NCBI GenBank assembly: GCA_947631705.1
Contig: CANRMJ010000002.1
Location: 1 to 64,000, forward strand
DNA length: 64,000 bases
From: an uncultured Clostridia bacterium
GTDB taxonomy: Bacteria > Bacillota > Clostridia > Oscillospirales > Acutalibacteraceae
Direction of reading: 5' to 3'
The position numbers were made by a program, and so were the translations under genes. Shown piece by piece: positions 6,905 through 18,601 of this stretch; position 1 is the stretch's first letter; every line of letters begins with the position of its first letter. A model generated the notes under the pieces. It was not told the origin of the DNA and ran no database searches. It saw nothing but the letters and a program-made list of their open reading frames with translations.

Positions 6905-8017
6905 ATGAAATTCAGCTGCAACACAAAAAAATTAAGCGACGCCTGCAACAACGTGATGAGAGCCGTAAGCGCCAAGGTTACCATTCCCACTGTTGAGGGG
7001 ATATTAATGGAGTGCGGGTCTGACACTCTCAGCCTTACAGGTTATGATTTTGAATTCGGCATAAACACAACGCTGAACGCAACTGTTTCAGAGCCGGGCG
7101 CAATCGTTATAAACGCTAAAATAATATGCGATATAATAAGAAATATTTCCGCGCAAACAATAACGATTGATGCAAACGGCACTTCTGTTTCCGTTTCGGC
7201 GGGAGCCGCGCAATACAACATTAACGGAATAGACGCGAACGAATATCCCGAACTGCCGAGCGTATCGGGCGGTTTTCCACTTTTTATAAATCAGGCTGTT
7301 TTGCAGAAAATGGTTACGCAAACCGTTTTTGCCGTTGCGGATAACGAGCGGTCAAAGCCCGTTCACACAGGTCTTAAATTTGAAGTTACCCCGAATCAGC
7401 TCCGCCTTGTGGGCGTAGACGGATACAGACTTGCTATCCGAACCGAAACGATTAAATATGACGGCGAGGACGTAACCTTTATAGTTCCCAAAAAAACGAT
7501 AAGAGAACTTATAAAATTAATCGGAACAGACAGTGAAAAAGATGTTTCAATAAGCGTTGGAAAAAGGCATATCGTTTTTGAAATAGAAGAATACAGCATT
7601 ATAAGCAGACTTCTTGACGGAGATTTTCTTGATTATAACGCGGCTATTCCCAAAACCTGCACAACAACAGCTCTTGTTAACACGGGAGACGCCATTGCGT
7701 GCATAGACCGCACAGTTCCCGTGATTGAAAACAGCTCCAAGAATCCCATAAGATGTCTTTTTGACAAAGACGAAATGAGAGTTTCAACAGTTTCCGCGCT
7801 CGGAAGAATGGTTGATTACACGCACGCGAATGTGAGCGGAGACAGAGTTGAAATAGGCTTTAATTCAAGATATCTGCTTGACGCGCTGAACGCGTCTGAA
7901 ACAGACCAGGTAAAAATAGAATTAAACGGACCTGTGAGCCCCGTAAAAATTCTTCCTCTTACGGGCGAAGATTTTCTGTTTCTCGTTTTGCCGATGAGGC
8001 TTAAAAATGAGGGTTAA
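6905..8017 (+). CDS. dnaN: DNA polymerase III sliding clamp, beta subunit
   Basis: 370 residues, the normal length for the ring-shaped dimeric clamp that tethers polymerase III to DNA. The N-terminus (MKFSCNTKKLSDACNNVMRA), the middle-domain start after ELPSV, the GVDGYRLAIR segment and the C-terminal LVLPMRL (partner-binding pocket) are typical. The region before ATG 6905 is odd: GAAGGG lies 15 bases away and an ATG at 6892 in another frame comes first. The last 11 bases overlap the next gene. Confidence 0.97.
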   Translation: MKFSCNTKKLSDACNNVMRAVSAKVTIPTVEGILMECGSDTLSLTGYDFEFGINTTLNATVSEPGAIVINAKIICDIIRNISAQTITIDANGTSVSVSAGAAQYNINGIDANEYPELPSVSGGFPLFINQAVLQKMVTQTVFAVADNERSKPVHTGLKFEVTPNQLRLVGVDGYRLAIRTETIKYDGEDVTFIVPKKTIRELIKLIGTDSEKDVSISVGKRHIVFEIEEYSIISRLLDGDFLDYNAAIPKTCTTTALVNTGDAIACIDRTVPVIENSSKNPIRCLFDKDEMRVSTVSALGRMVDYTHANVSGDRVEIGFNSRYLLDALNASETDQVKIELNGPVSPVKILPLTGEDFLFLVLPMRLKNEG

Positions 8018-8255
8018 GCTGAAAAAAGCCGAAAGGCGCGAGGAAATTATAAAAATAGACACAGATTTTATAAAGCTCGGCAGTCTGCTCAAATTTTCGG
8101 GTATTGCCGAAACGGGCAGCCACGCGAAAACGATAATTGAAGAAAAACGCGTGAGGGTAAACGGGGAAATCTGCACCGCGAGAGGAAAAAAAATCAGAAA
8201 CGGCGACACGGTTTCCTTTAAAGAAACAGATTTAAAAATTGTAAATGAAAATTAA
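8007..8255 (+). CDS. S4-domain RNA-binding protein (YaaA/RlbA type)
   Basis: 82 residues. The small S4 RNA-binding protein is standard between dnaN and recF in Firmicutes (YaaA of B. subtilis, also called RlbA, linked to ribosome maturation). IKLGSLLKFSGIAETGSHAK and RVRVNGEI are the family core: a helical pair followed by the VNGE turn. Start ATG 8007 lies inside the end of dnaN and the gene also overlaps recF by 11 bases, so all three are coupled. Confidence 0.92.
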   Translation: MRVKLKKAERREEIIKIDTDFIKLGSLLKFSGIAETGSHAKTIIEEKRVRVNGEICTARGKKIRNGDTVSFKETDLKIVNEN

Positions 8256-9339
8256 CCGTGCAGAAATAGAAAATTACAGAAATATAGAGCATATATGCGT
8301 TGATTTTAACGAAATAAATATAATCTACGGTGAAAACGCGCAGGGAAAAACGAATCTCTTAGAGGCTCTTTATCTTTTTACCGGCGCGAAATCCTTTAGA
8401 GGTGCAAGCGACGGCGAGCTTATTCGGTTTTCCGCCGATTTTGCAAGGATGAAAGCCGATTTTGTGAATAAAAACAGAGAGCAGAGCGCCGAAATCATAA
8501 TAAAGGGAAAGCGCAGCGCATCTCTGAACGGAATAAAAAAAACTTCCCCGTCGGCTCTCGGAGATGAGATAAAGGCTGTTATTTTCAGTCCCTCTCATCT
8601 CTATATGATAAAAGAGGGTCCAGCGGGCAGAAGGAAATTTACAGACGGGGCTCTTTGCCAGCTTAAATCAAATTATCGCGGTGTTTTAAGAGAATACAAC
8701 CGCTGCCTTTTGCAGAGAAACGTGCTTTTAAAGGATTTGCAGCAAAACACGCAGTTATATGATTTGCTTTATATATGGAACAGAAATCTTGCAAGGGCGG
8801 GAGCAAAAATAATTTATCAGCGCGAGAGATATATAAACGCTCTTCTTCCGTTTGCGAAAGATATCTACGCCGGACTTTCGGGCGGCAGCGAAACGCTCGG
8901 ATTAAAAATAAAAGGCGCGTTTGATTACAGCGGTATCTCCGCCGCCGACGCCGAAGGGCTGCTTATAAAAGAACTTGAAAAAAATCAAGCGGCGGATATG
9001 GCGGCAAGGGCAACAACGGCGGGACCCCACAGAGATGACCTTGAAATAACCGTTAATTCAAAATCAGCAAGAAATTTCGGCAGCCAGGGGCAGCAGAGAA
9101 GCTGCGTGCTTGCGTTAAAGCTTGCGGAGGCGAGCCTGCTTAAAGAAATGACGGGCGAGGAACCCATTGCCCTGCTTGACGACGTTATGAGCGAGCTTGA
9201 CGAAAAAAGGCAGGATTATATTTTAAATCATATAAAAGACGGTCAGGTTTTTATAACCTGCTGTGATAAAAACACCGTTCTCAGACTGAAAAAAGGAAAA
9301 ACGGTTAAAATAGAGGGCGGAAAAGCGGTGGAAGACTGA
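8245..9339 (+). CDS. recF: DNA replication and repair ATPase RecF
   Basis: 364 residues. RecF is an ABC/SMC-type ATPase that helps load RecA at gapped DNA and restart forks. Walker A GENAQGKTNLLEAL is near residue 31, the family block FSPSHLYMIKEGP near 113, the signature SQGQQRS near 280, and Walker B ALLDDVMSELD near 312. The start overlaps the S4 gene and the stop directly abuts the next ATG (TGAATG). Confidence 0.97.
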   Translation: MKINRAEIENYRNIEHICVDFNEINIIYGENAQGKTNLLEALYLFTGAKSFRGASDGELIRFSADFARMKADFVNKNREQSAEIIIKGKRSASLNGIKKTSPSALGDEIKAVIFSPSHLYMIKEGPAGRRKFTDGALCQLKSNYRGVLREYNRCLLQRNVLLKDLQQNTQLYDLLYIWNRNLARAGAKIIYQRERYINALLPFAKDIYAGLSGGSETLGLKIKGAFDYSGISAADAEGLLIKELEKNQAADMAARATTAGPHRDDLEITVNSKSARNFGSQGQQRSCVLALKLAEASLLKEMTGEEPIALLDDVMSELDEKRQDYILNHIKDGQVFITCCDKNTVLRLKKGKTVKIEGGKAVED

Positions 9340-11549
<2,210 letters not shown>

Positions 11550-11605
11550 TATTTATGTTTACAGAAGGCTATCTGCCGATGTAAAGTATATCAAGGAGTT
11601 AAAAG

Positions 11606-14104
11606 ATGGCTAACGACGAAGTGATAAGATACGACAATCAAAAAATCATTGACGTTGAAATAAATCAGGAAGTGAGAAAGGCTTTTCTTGATTATTCAAT
11701 GACGGTTATCGTAAGCCGCGCGCTGCCGGACGTAAGAGACGGCTTAAAGCCGGTTCACAGGCGCATTTTATACACTATGTATGAAAACAACCTCTATCCG
11801 GACAGACCATACAGAAAATGCGCCGACACGGTGGGCTCCGTGCTCGGAAGATATCATCCGCACGGCGATGCCTCCGTTTATGACGCTATGGTTAGGCTTG
11901 CGCAAACGTTTTCAATGAGATACACGCTTGTGGACGGACACGGAAATTTCGGCACCGTAGACGGCGACCCCGCGGCGGCATACAGATACACGGAATCAAG
12001 AATGAGCAAAATAAGCCTCAGAATGCTTCAGGATATAGACAAAAACACCGTTGATTTCGTTCCGAACTACGATGACCGCCTTAAAGAACCAACCGTTTTG
12101 CCCGCCCGCTTTCCGAATCTGCTTGTAAACGGCTCTTCGGGCATTGCCGTTGGTATGGCAACCAACATTCCGCCTCACAATATGAAAGAGGTTATAAACG
12201 GTGTTTCTTATCTTATAGATCATCCCGACTGTGAAACGGCGGAGCTTATGCAGTTTATAAAGGGCCCCGATTTTCCGACCGCGGGAATAATTATGGGCAC
12301 GCGCGGCATAAAAGACGCCTATGAAACGGGGCGCGGCAAAATTTATCTTCGCGCCCGCGCGGAAATCGTTGAGGAACGGGGCGAGCATTTCAAAATCATT
12401 GTTACCGAGCTGCCCTATCAGGTGCGCAAGGCGGCGCTGATTTCAAGCATTGCGGATCTCGTTAAGGAAAAGCGCCTTGAAGGGATATCGGCAATTAAGG
12501 ATTTCTCAAACCGCAAGGGTATGCATATAGAGATAACCGTTAAGCGTGACGCGAATGCCCAGGTTGTGCTGAACAATCTTTACAAAATGACGCAGATGCA
12601 GATAACATTCGGCGTTATTATGCTTGTGCTTGTTGACGGCGTTCCGAAAGTTCTTCCGCTTAAAGATATGCTGAAGAATTATATAGGCTTCAGAAAAGAG
12701 ATTATTTCGCGCCGCACGGAATTTGACCTTAAAAAGGCAAGGGACCGCGCCCACATTTTAGAGGGTCTCGCGCGGGCGATAGACATAGTTGATGAAATCA
12801 TAGAAACAATTAGAGCCTGCCGCGGCGGAAAAGCGGAGGCAAAGCAGGCGCTTATTGAAAAATACGAATTCGATGACCCGCAGGCAACCGCTATCGTAAA
12901 TTTCCAGCTCGGTCAATTAGCGGGTCTTGAAATAGAAAAAATCACAAACGAACTCGGCGAGCTGCATGCGAAGATTTCAGATTATGAAGATATTCTTTCT
13001 CACGAGGAGAGAATTTTTGAAATAATCAAGCAGGAATCAAACGAGATGGCGGAAAAATTCGGAGACGACAGAAAAACCGAAATCAGCGCCGTTGTGGGCT
13101 CTGTTGACGACGAGGATCTTATACCCGTTGAGGAATCCATTTTAACGCTCACCAATATGGGCTATGTTAAGAGAATGACGGTGGACACCTATAAAGCGCA
13201 GAACCGCGGAGGCAGAGGAATTATGGGAATGAGCCGCCGCGAGGAGGACGTTGCCAAAACAATGTTCACCTGCTCATCTCACGATGTGATATTCCTGTTC
13301 ACAAACAAGGGACGCGTGTTCAGAAAAAAGGCTTATGAAATTCCCGCCTCCTCCAGAACGGGCAAGGGTATGAACATAGTTAACCTTTTGCCGATAGAAA
13401 AAGAGGAAACCGTTTCGGCAATGGTTAAAATCCCCGCTGACGAAAGCAGAAGATACCTTTGCATGGTAACAAAGCGAGGCGTTATAAAGCGAACGGATAT
13501 AAGCGAATACAAAAATATACGCCAAAACGGCATTATAGCGATTAATCTTGATGAAAACGACGAGCTTGCTTATGTAGAGATTACGGACGGCGAGAGAAAG
13601 CTTGTTGTTGCAACGCACAACGGAATGTGCATCTGCTTTAAGGAATCGGACGCAAGGCTTATCGGAAGAACGGCAAGAGGCGTCCGCGCAATCCAGCTTG
13701 AAAACGATGATTACGTTGTGGGCTTTGCGGCGTCGCTTGAGGGATATACGCTGCTCACCGTTTCGGAAACGGGATTCGGACGCAGGAGCAGCTTTGAAGA
13801 TTACCGCCTGCAAAACCGCGGCGGAAAGGGTCTTATAAACTATCACACCGAAAAATTCGGCAAGGTTGCGATGATTGCTCCCGTAAACGAGAATGAAGAC
13901 GTTATAGTTATCACGAGCGACGGAATCGTTATCCGCACGCACACAGACCAGATCTCCGTTTTCCGCAGACCCGGAAAGGGCGTTAAAGTTATGCGCGTAA
14001 ACGAGGGCGAAAAGGTTGCAACGATTTCCGTTGTTGAGCGGCTTGACGACGAAGACGACGAAGAGGACGAAACGGAAGAAACCGAGGGAACAGCCGAAGA
14101 ATAA
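11606..14104 (+). CDS. gyrA: DNA gyrase subunit A
   Basis: 832 residues. GyrA cuts and rejoins DNA through a catalytic Tyr, here Tyr128 in [10 protein letters not shown]. The C-terminal beta-pinwheel that wraps DNA carries [11 protein letters not shown] (GyrA box) and a related LQNRGGKG; the tail is strongly acidic ([14 protein letters not shown]). In the quinolone-binding helix the sequence is [10 protein letters not shown], so the position equal to E. coli Ser83 is Ala89, as occurs naturally in Mycobacterium tuberculosis. AAGGAG lies 8 bases before ATG. Last gene of the replication operon. Confidence 0.98.
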   Translation: MANDEVIRYDNQKIIDVEINQEVRKAFLDYSMTVIVSRALPDVRDGLKPVHRRILYTMYENNLYPDRPYRKCADTVGSVLGRYHPHGDASVYDAMVRLAQTFSMRYTLVDGHGNFGTVDGDPAAAYRYTESRMSKISLRMLQDIDKNTVDFVPNYDDRLKEPTVLPARFPNLLVNGSSGIAVGMATNIPPHNMKEVINGVSYLIDHPDCETAELMQFIKGPDFPTAGIIMGTRGIKDAYETGRGKIYLRARAEIVEERGEHFKIIVTELPYQVRKAALISSIADLVKEKRLEGISAIKDFSNRKGMHIEITVKRDANAQVVLNNLYKMTQMQITFGVIMLVLVDGVPKVLPLKDMLKNYIGFRKEIISRRTEFDLKKARDRAHILEGLARAIDIVDEIIETIRACRGGKAEAKQALIEKYEFDDPQATAIVNFQLGQLAGLEIEKITNELGELHAKISDYEDILSHEERIFEIIKQESNEMAEKFGDDRKTEISAVVGSVDDEDLIPVEESILTLTNMGYVKRMTVDTYKAQNRGGRGIMGMSRREEDVAKTMFTCSSHDVIFLFTNKGRVFRKKAYEIPASSRTGKGMNIVNLLPIEKEETVSAMVKIPADESRRYLCMVTKRGVIKRTDISEYKNIRQNGIIAINLDENDELAYVEITDGERKLVVATHNGMCICFKESDARLIGRTARGVRAIQLENDDYVVGFAASLEGYTLLTVSETGFGRRSSFEDYRLQNRGGKGLINYHTEKFGKVAMIAPVNENEDVIVITSDGIVIRTHTDQISVFRRPGKGVKVMRVNEGEKVATISVVERLDDEDDEEDETEETEGTAEE

Positions 14105-14111
14105 TTTATTT

Positions 14112-14142
14112 AAGGGGCAGATTTTAACTTTGCCCCTTTTTT
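14112..14142 (+). terminator. Rho-independent terminator after gyrA
   Basis: AAGGGGCA (14112-14119) pairs with TGCCCCTT (14131-14138) and runs into a T tract to 14142. It closes the dnaA-gyrA transcript. Confidence 0.85.
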
Positions 14143-14217
14143 AATATTTAGTTAAAACTGTTTTTTCGTGAAATTTTAACATTATTCGGGCTTAAATTTT
14201 TATTTACAATTTGCTTA

Positions 14218-14246
14218 TTGCAATAAAAACGCTAATGATATATAAT
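14218..14246 (+). promoter_or_regulatory. Promoter of the LCP transferase gene
   Basis: TTGCAA (14218-14223), 17-base spacer, TATAAT (14241-14246), 42 bases before the GTG start. Confidence 0.65.
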
Positions 14247-14288
14247 GTTAAAGTGTGTTTTGAGAGATGACGGAGAGGAGATGAGTTC

Positions 14289-15881
14289 GTGGAAAACGCA
14301 TCCTATGATATAGACGATATTCTTAATGAGGTTAGGAAAAGAAGAGAAGAAAACGAGGCAAACGTAAAAGGTGTTTCTTCCGCCGCGGATGAAACGGTTA
14401 AAGACAATTTTTCCGAAACCGAAAAGGAACAGACCGCGCCGCAGGAAAAAATTAAAAAATCCGAGGCGGCGGAGCCGAAAGACGAAGAGCTCAAAACCGC
14501 TGAGCATAGCGCGGCGGAGCCGGAATTCTCCGAACCGAAAACGGAAGAGCGGGCAGATTACAGTCCGCAAAAAGCCGAACGCGCAATTTCTCAAAATTAC
14601 GAAACAAACACACGGGCGGACAAGCTTTACGCGGACGACGGCAGCGTTGATTTGTTTGAGCTTTCTAATCAAGGCGCCGATAACAGAGCTTCCGCTAAAA
14701 AAAATAAATCTTCCGAAAAATGGCATAAAACGAAATCGGGAAAAATATGTATTTCTGTGATAGTTATTCTGTGCGCCGCAATAATCGCGGCGGGCGTTTA
14801 CGGCTGGTTCTATGTCAACAACGCGCTTGATAAGGTTACTGACCACGGCTCGCAGAGCGGCGAAAACCTTGAGGAATGGGGCGGAATGAACAGCCTTGTT
14901 GAAAATTTTGACCCGATTTACGAAACGGGGCGAGCCGATATCTCGTCTTACAGAGATATGGTTAAAAAATGGTATTACAACGGAACCCCAGCGTCCTCAA
15001 CTCACGTTTTGAACGTTTTGCTTATCGGCGAGGACACGCGCGATGAGGAAATAGAGGAAACAGGCTACCGCGCCGACTCGGCGATAATTGCAAGCGTAAA
15101 CACCGATACGGGCAAAATCGCGCTCACCTCTATCCTGAGAGACAGCTATGTTTATTGGGAAACGACCGAGGGCGACGAGAGCACGGGTCAGTTCGGAAAG
15201 ATAAACGGAGCGATGTCCACGGGAGGGCTAAACTGCTATATAAACTGCGTTGAGCATATGTTCAAGGTTAATATTGATAATTACGTTCTTGTTAATTTTG
15301 ACAGCTTTGAAACGATTGTGGACACGTTGGGCGGCGTTACCGTTGAATTGACGCGCGCCGAAATCAGAGAGATAAACAATCATCAGAAAACATACAATCA
15401 TGTTACGATAGAGGGAGAGCCGGGCGAATTGCAGCTTGACGGCAAGCAGGCTCTTGCATATTGCAGAATAAGGCATATAGACGGCGACGACGTAAGAGCG
15501 GACAGGCAGAAAACAGTGCTCCTTGAGCTTTTTAAGAAGATGAAGAGCGCCTCAACGATCAAAACAACAGAGGTTGTTACCGATCTGCTGCCCTATGTTA
15601 AAACGGGCTTTTCAAAATCCGAGATCCTTTCCATAGGAAAATACGCGTTGTCACACGGCTGGCTTAATTATGAAACGGTTACCTACACCGCGCCGACAAA
15701 CGAAACGGAGGCGGACGGCACCGTTATAACAACCTGCAAGGGCGGCACCAACTACGGAACATGGATATGGAAGGTTGATTTTCCGCTCTGCGCGCAATTA
15801 GTGCAAAACAAAATTTACGGAAAAACAAATATTGTGCTCGCCGAGAAAAGGCCGAAATTCCTTGAGCTGAGCAATTATTAA
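14289..15881 (+). CDS. LCP (LytR-CpsA-Psr) family cell wall polymer transferase
   Basis: 530 residues. LCP enzymes attach teichoic acids or capsular polymers from polyprenyl pyrophosphate to peptidoglycan outside the cell. A long charged cytoplasmic region (residues 1-150, rich in Glu, Lys, Ala) precedes one membrane helix (about 153-175). The LCP domain, about 240-410, is intact: LLIGEDTRDE, YRADSAI, LRDSYV, NFDSFETIVDTLGGV and the late Arg cluster RIRHIDGDDVRADRQ. Start is GTG 14289, 8 bases after GAGGAG. The 150-residue cytoplasmic extension is unusually long and low in complexity. MgtC-like gene follows 20 bases later. Confidence 0.93.
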   Translation: MENASYDIDDILNEVRKRREENEANVKGVSSAADETVKDNFSETEKEQTAPQEKIKKSEAAEPKDEELKTAEHSAAEPEFSEPKTEERADYSPQKAERAISQNYETNTRADKLYADDGSVDLFELSNQGADNRASAKKNKSSEKWHKTKSGKICISVIVILCAAIIAAGVYGWFYVNNALDKVTDHGSQSGENLEEWGGMNSLVENFDPIYETGRADISSYRDMVKKWYYNGTPASSTHVLNVLLIGEDTRDEEIEETGYRADSAIIASVNTDTGKIALTSILRDSYVYWETTEGDESTGQFGKINGAMSTGGLNCYINCVEHMFKVNIDNYVLVNFDSFETIVDTLGGVTVELTRAEIREINNHQKTYNHVTIEGEPGELQLDGKQALAYCRIRHIDGDDVRADRQKTVLLELFKKMKSASTIKTTEVVTDLLPYVKTGFSKSEILSIGKYALSHGWLNYETVTYTAPTNETEADGTVITTCKGGTNYGTWIWKVDFPLCAQLVQNKIYGKTNIVLAEKRPKFLELSNY

Positions 15882-15901
15882 AACGGAAAGGTCGCAAAAA
15901 A

Positions 15902-16612
15902 ATGCCTGCGATTTCAACCCTGTGGGGCTTTTTTATAAGAATGATGCTTTCGGTGGTTTTGGGAGCGATAATAGGCGCCGAGCGCGAGCTTACAAAGCAT
16001 TTTACGGGAATTCTCACAAACATACTTGTGTGCGTAGGCTCGTTTGCGTTCACCGCCTTTTCGTTTATCGCCGAAAATTCGGGAGTGGACGTAACAAGGA
16101 TCGCCGCGGGGATCGTGAGCGGAATAGGCTTTCTCGGCGCGGGCGTTATTTTGAGCGACGGAACAAAGATAAAAGGCATAAACACGGCGGCAACGGTTTG
16201 GGCTGCCTCCGCGGTGGGTATTCTCTGCTGCCTTGATAAAATTTGGTATGCCGTAATGATTGCCGTAACAATCGTTGTTTCTCATCTTATTATTCATCCC
16301 ATAACGGCAGCCATAAAAAAGCAGCAGGATTACGATAAAACAAAATCAAAAAAGGAAGAGGCGTTTTACAGCGTTTCGGTTGTTTGCTCCGAGGACGACG
16401 CCCCGCAGATAAAGGAAAAACTTATCCTGCATATAAGAGAAAAAGAGGGCGTTTTGCTGCGCAGGCTTGAATCTTCCGATTTAGACGGCGGAAACGTTAA
16501 GGTGCGCGCCGAAATCTCAACGAAAAATAAAAACCACCAGCTTGTGGAAAGCATAGTGGCGCACATAGCCGCAAGCAAAAACATAATATCAACGGGCTGG
16601 AAGAGGATTTAA
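15902..16612 (+). CDS. MgtC/SapB family membrane protein
   Basis: 236 residues. The N-terminal half holds about four membrane helices with the MgtC family hallmarks GAIIGAERELTKH, RIAAGIVSGIGFLGAG and the IKGINTAATVWAASAVGI block. The cytoplasmic C-terminal part (after about 130) looks like the ACT-like domain of longer MgtC relatives. Family members are linked to magnesium limitation and membrane potential, but the molecular activity is unsettled. It lies 20 bases after the LCP gene, probably in the same transcript. Confidence 0.9.
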   Translation: MPAISTLWGFFIRMMLSVVLGAIIGAERELTKHFTGILTNILVCVGSFAFTAFSFIAENSGVDVTRIAAGIVSGIGFLGAGVILSDGTKIKGINTAATVWAASAVGILCCLDKIWYAVMIAVTIVVSHLIIHPITAAIKKQQDYDKTKSKKEEAFYSVSVVCSEDDAPQIKEKLILHIREKEGVLLRRLESSDLDGGNVKVRAEISTKNKNHQLVESIVAHIAASKNIISTGWKRI

Positions 16613-16646
16613 CAACAAACCGAAAACACAATAGAAACGTATGGCA

Positions 16647-16677
16647 AAGCCGCTTGAACTCAATGTTCAAGCGGCTT
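16647..16677. terminator. Hairpin of repeat family 2 between convergent genes
   Basis: Perfect 13-base-pair stem, AAGCCGCTTGAAC (16647-16659) with GTTCAAGCGGCTT (16665-16677), loop TCAAT. No long T tract on either side, yet nearly the same hairpin recurs at 35922 and 51680, each time between convergent genes. Confidence 0.65.
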
Positions 16678-16751
16678 CAACAATTTAAAGCTCCGTTTAA
16701 TAAGGCACGGTTATGCTGTATTTGGATATGTGTTTTTATTTCGGTGCGACC

Positions 16752-16786
16752 AAAACCGCTTTACGGGGATTTGCCCGCGAGCGGTA
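16752..16786 (-). terminator. Candidate terminator of the DUF2207 gene
   Basis: On the minus strand, ACCGCT-CGCGGG and CCCG-TAAAGCGGTTTT form an interrupted stem 22 bases after the stop codon, ending in four T. Confidence 0.5.
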
Positions 16787-16808
16787 ACGGATATTTAAAT
16801 ATTGCGGC

Positions 16809-18539
16809 TCACCAGCGTCCTCCGCCTCCGCCGCCGGAGCCGCCGCCCGAAATACCTCCGCCGGAGAATCCTCCGCCCGAAACGCTTCCGCTGACCGAGC
16901 CGCCCGCTCCGCTGTGAGGGGCGGACGCAACCGCCGCCGTGGAATGCATAAGATGGTTGAAAACGCTGTAAAACGCCGCCCTGTCAAATTCCGACAAGCC
17001 GCCGTAAGCACTCGGAAAAATATCGGTAATGCTTTCAAAATTCTTTGTCCACACGTCCGAAACGCCCAAAACATAGGCGTAAGGCAGAATGTCGTAATAA
17101 AAAGAGGGATTATCGTTAACAAGCTCCTCAAGCTTTTTCTTTTCTGAATTTTCAAGAAACGATTTAAAGCCGGTGATTTTTTCAAGCATTTCGTGCCCCT
17201 TTTCCGTTCTTTTTCTCATAAAGAACGAAAGGGCGAAAGCGCCGAGAGCGAACGCGATGCCTATAACGGCGGCAACGACTTTTTCATAACCGCCTATAAT
17301 CCGCGACGCGGCAAAAAGCGACGCGGCAACGCTCAAAACGCAGCCGAGCCAGCAGAAGGCGCGCAAAATGAGCGAAGCCTCTCGGAAAACCTCTTTTTTG
17401 TTTTCGTCGGAATTCCTGTTTTCAACAATATCCGTTATATAAGAGTGAAAATTGTTTTTAAGTGTTTTCAGCGGCGTAACGTCGCCTCCGTCCCAAAAAA
17501 GCCCTTTAAAGAAAATTTTCTTGCTTTCATCGTCTCCGTCGTATTTTTTCAATTTGTGTATAATGTAATCCGGCAATCCCGAACGCCTTTGTATTATTTC
17601 AATAAAGCCTTCGTTGGCAAGCTCAAAAAGCAAAGGAACAACGTCGCTGTTTTCAACGTATCCCTTGTACCAAAACGCAACGTCAAGACTGCTCATACCG
17701 TCCGGCGGATTGTATACCGCCCTTTTAACGATTTTTTTATCTTTTCCGTATTTTAACCAGAGAAGAAAAACGGCAAGAAACACAGCGGCGGGAATAAGCG
17801 CCTCAAGCGCCAGCGTTTTGTAAAAACTCTCGTAATCAAAGCGAAAATAATTTTCGGGTAGCTCGATTCTAACCGTTAAAGCCTGATTTGGGGCAAGCTC
17901 TTTTGTGAGCCTGCCGTTTATTTTATTTCCGCTCACGGAATATTCAATGCCGCCGGAGTCAACAGCCCCGTGACTGCCCGCCGAAAAGCCGAGCTTTGAT
18001 TCGTCAAATTCCTTGGGCATATTAATGGAAAACGACGCGTTTTGAATATATGTTTTCCACCCTTCGCCGATAATGTTGAAATAAAGCTCGTCAAAGCCGT
18101 TGCCTATATCTCTGCCCATAATGTAGGAATAGGATATCGTGTAATCCTTTGCGCCCGTGATTTCCTTGTATTCGCTGCCTATCCGAATAACGTAATTGCC
18201 GTTTTTTCGAGATGTATCGGAAAATTCGCTGACTTTTAAGTTTTTTATCTTGGCTTTTGTTTTTCCCTCGGTGCCGTCCGCTCTTTTAATATCGTTAGAG
18301 AGCGGGATATATCTGTATATCCCGTGGCTGGGAATGTTGAAATATGCCGAGATTTTTTCCGTAACGTTCAAAACGTTATCCTCAGACACATCTATCTGAA
18401 CATCGAATGACGATATATAGTAATCAAGCGAGGAATAATCGGGCTCGTTCTCCGATTCCGCCGCAAACGCCGGCGCGGCGGCAAAAAGCAGGAGCGCCGC
18501 CGTTGTGAGAAACGCAAATAATTTTTTAACCGTTTTCAT
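16809..18539 (-). CDS. DUF2207 family membrane protein, Gly/Ser-rich C-terminus
   Basis: 576 residues. Signal peptide of about 27 residues (Lys-rich start, hydrophobic core, AFA-AES cut). The exported region, about 30-240, matches DUF2207 (YISSFDVQIDVSEDN, HGIYRYIPL). A membrane helix near 248-268 is followed by a cytoplasmic part (PPDGMSSLDVAFWYKG, LFELANEGFIEI) and two more helices near 390-435. The end is a low-complexity Gly/Ser run finishing GGGGGGRW, which is also common in the family. Function is unknown. ATG 18539 is preferred to GTG 18548 because GAGGTG lies about 9 bases before it. Confidence 0.9.
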   Translation of the reverse strand: MKTVKKLFAFLTTAALLLFAAAPAFAAESENEPDYSSLDYYISSFDVQIDVSEDNVLNVTEKISAYFNIPSHGIYRYIPLSNDIKRADGTEGKTKAKIKNLKVSEFSDTSRKNGNYVIRIGSEYKEITGAKDYTISYSYIMGRDIGNGFDELYFNIIGEGWKTYIQNASFSINMPKEFDESKLGFSAGSHGAVDSGGIEYSVSGNKINGRLTKELAPNQALTVRIELPENYFRFDYESFYKTLALEALIPAAVFLAVFLLWLKYGKDKKIVKRAVYNPPDGMSSLDVAFWYKGYVENSDVVPLLFELANEGFIEIIQRRSGLPDYIIHKLKKYDGDDESKKIFFKGLFWDGGDVTPLKTLKNNFHSYITDIVENRNSDENKKEVFREASLILRAFCWLGCVLSVAASLFAASRIIGGYEKVVAAVIGIAFALGAFALSFFMRKRTEKGHEMLEKITGFKSFLENSEKKKLEELVNDNPSFYYDILPYAYVLGVSDVWTKNFESITDIFPSAYGGLSEFDRAAFYSVFNHLMHSTAAVASAPHSGAGGSVSGSVSGGGFSGGGISGGGSGGGGGGRW

Positions 18540-18601
18540 ATAAAACACACCTCAGAAACCGCCTTTCGGCGTAATCAGTCATTTTACTTTAAATTTAAAA
18601 A

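Noticed and set aside
6892..7000. Alternative gene starting at ATG 6892 before dnaN
   Set aside because: It gives only about 35 codons in the wrong frame over conserved dnaN sequence; retained only as part of the shared-leader finding.
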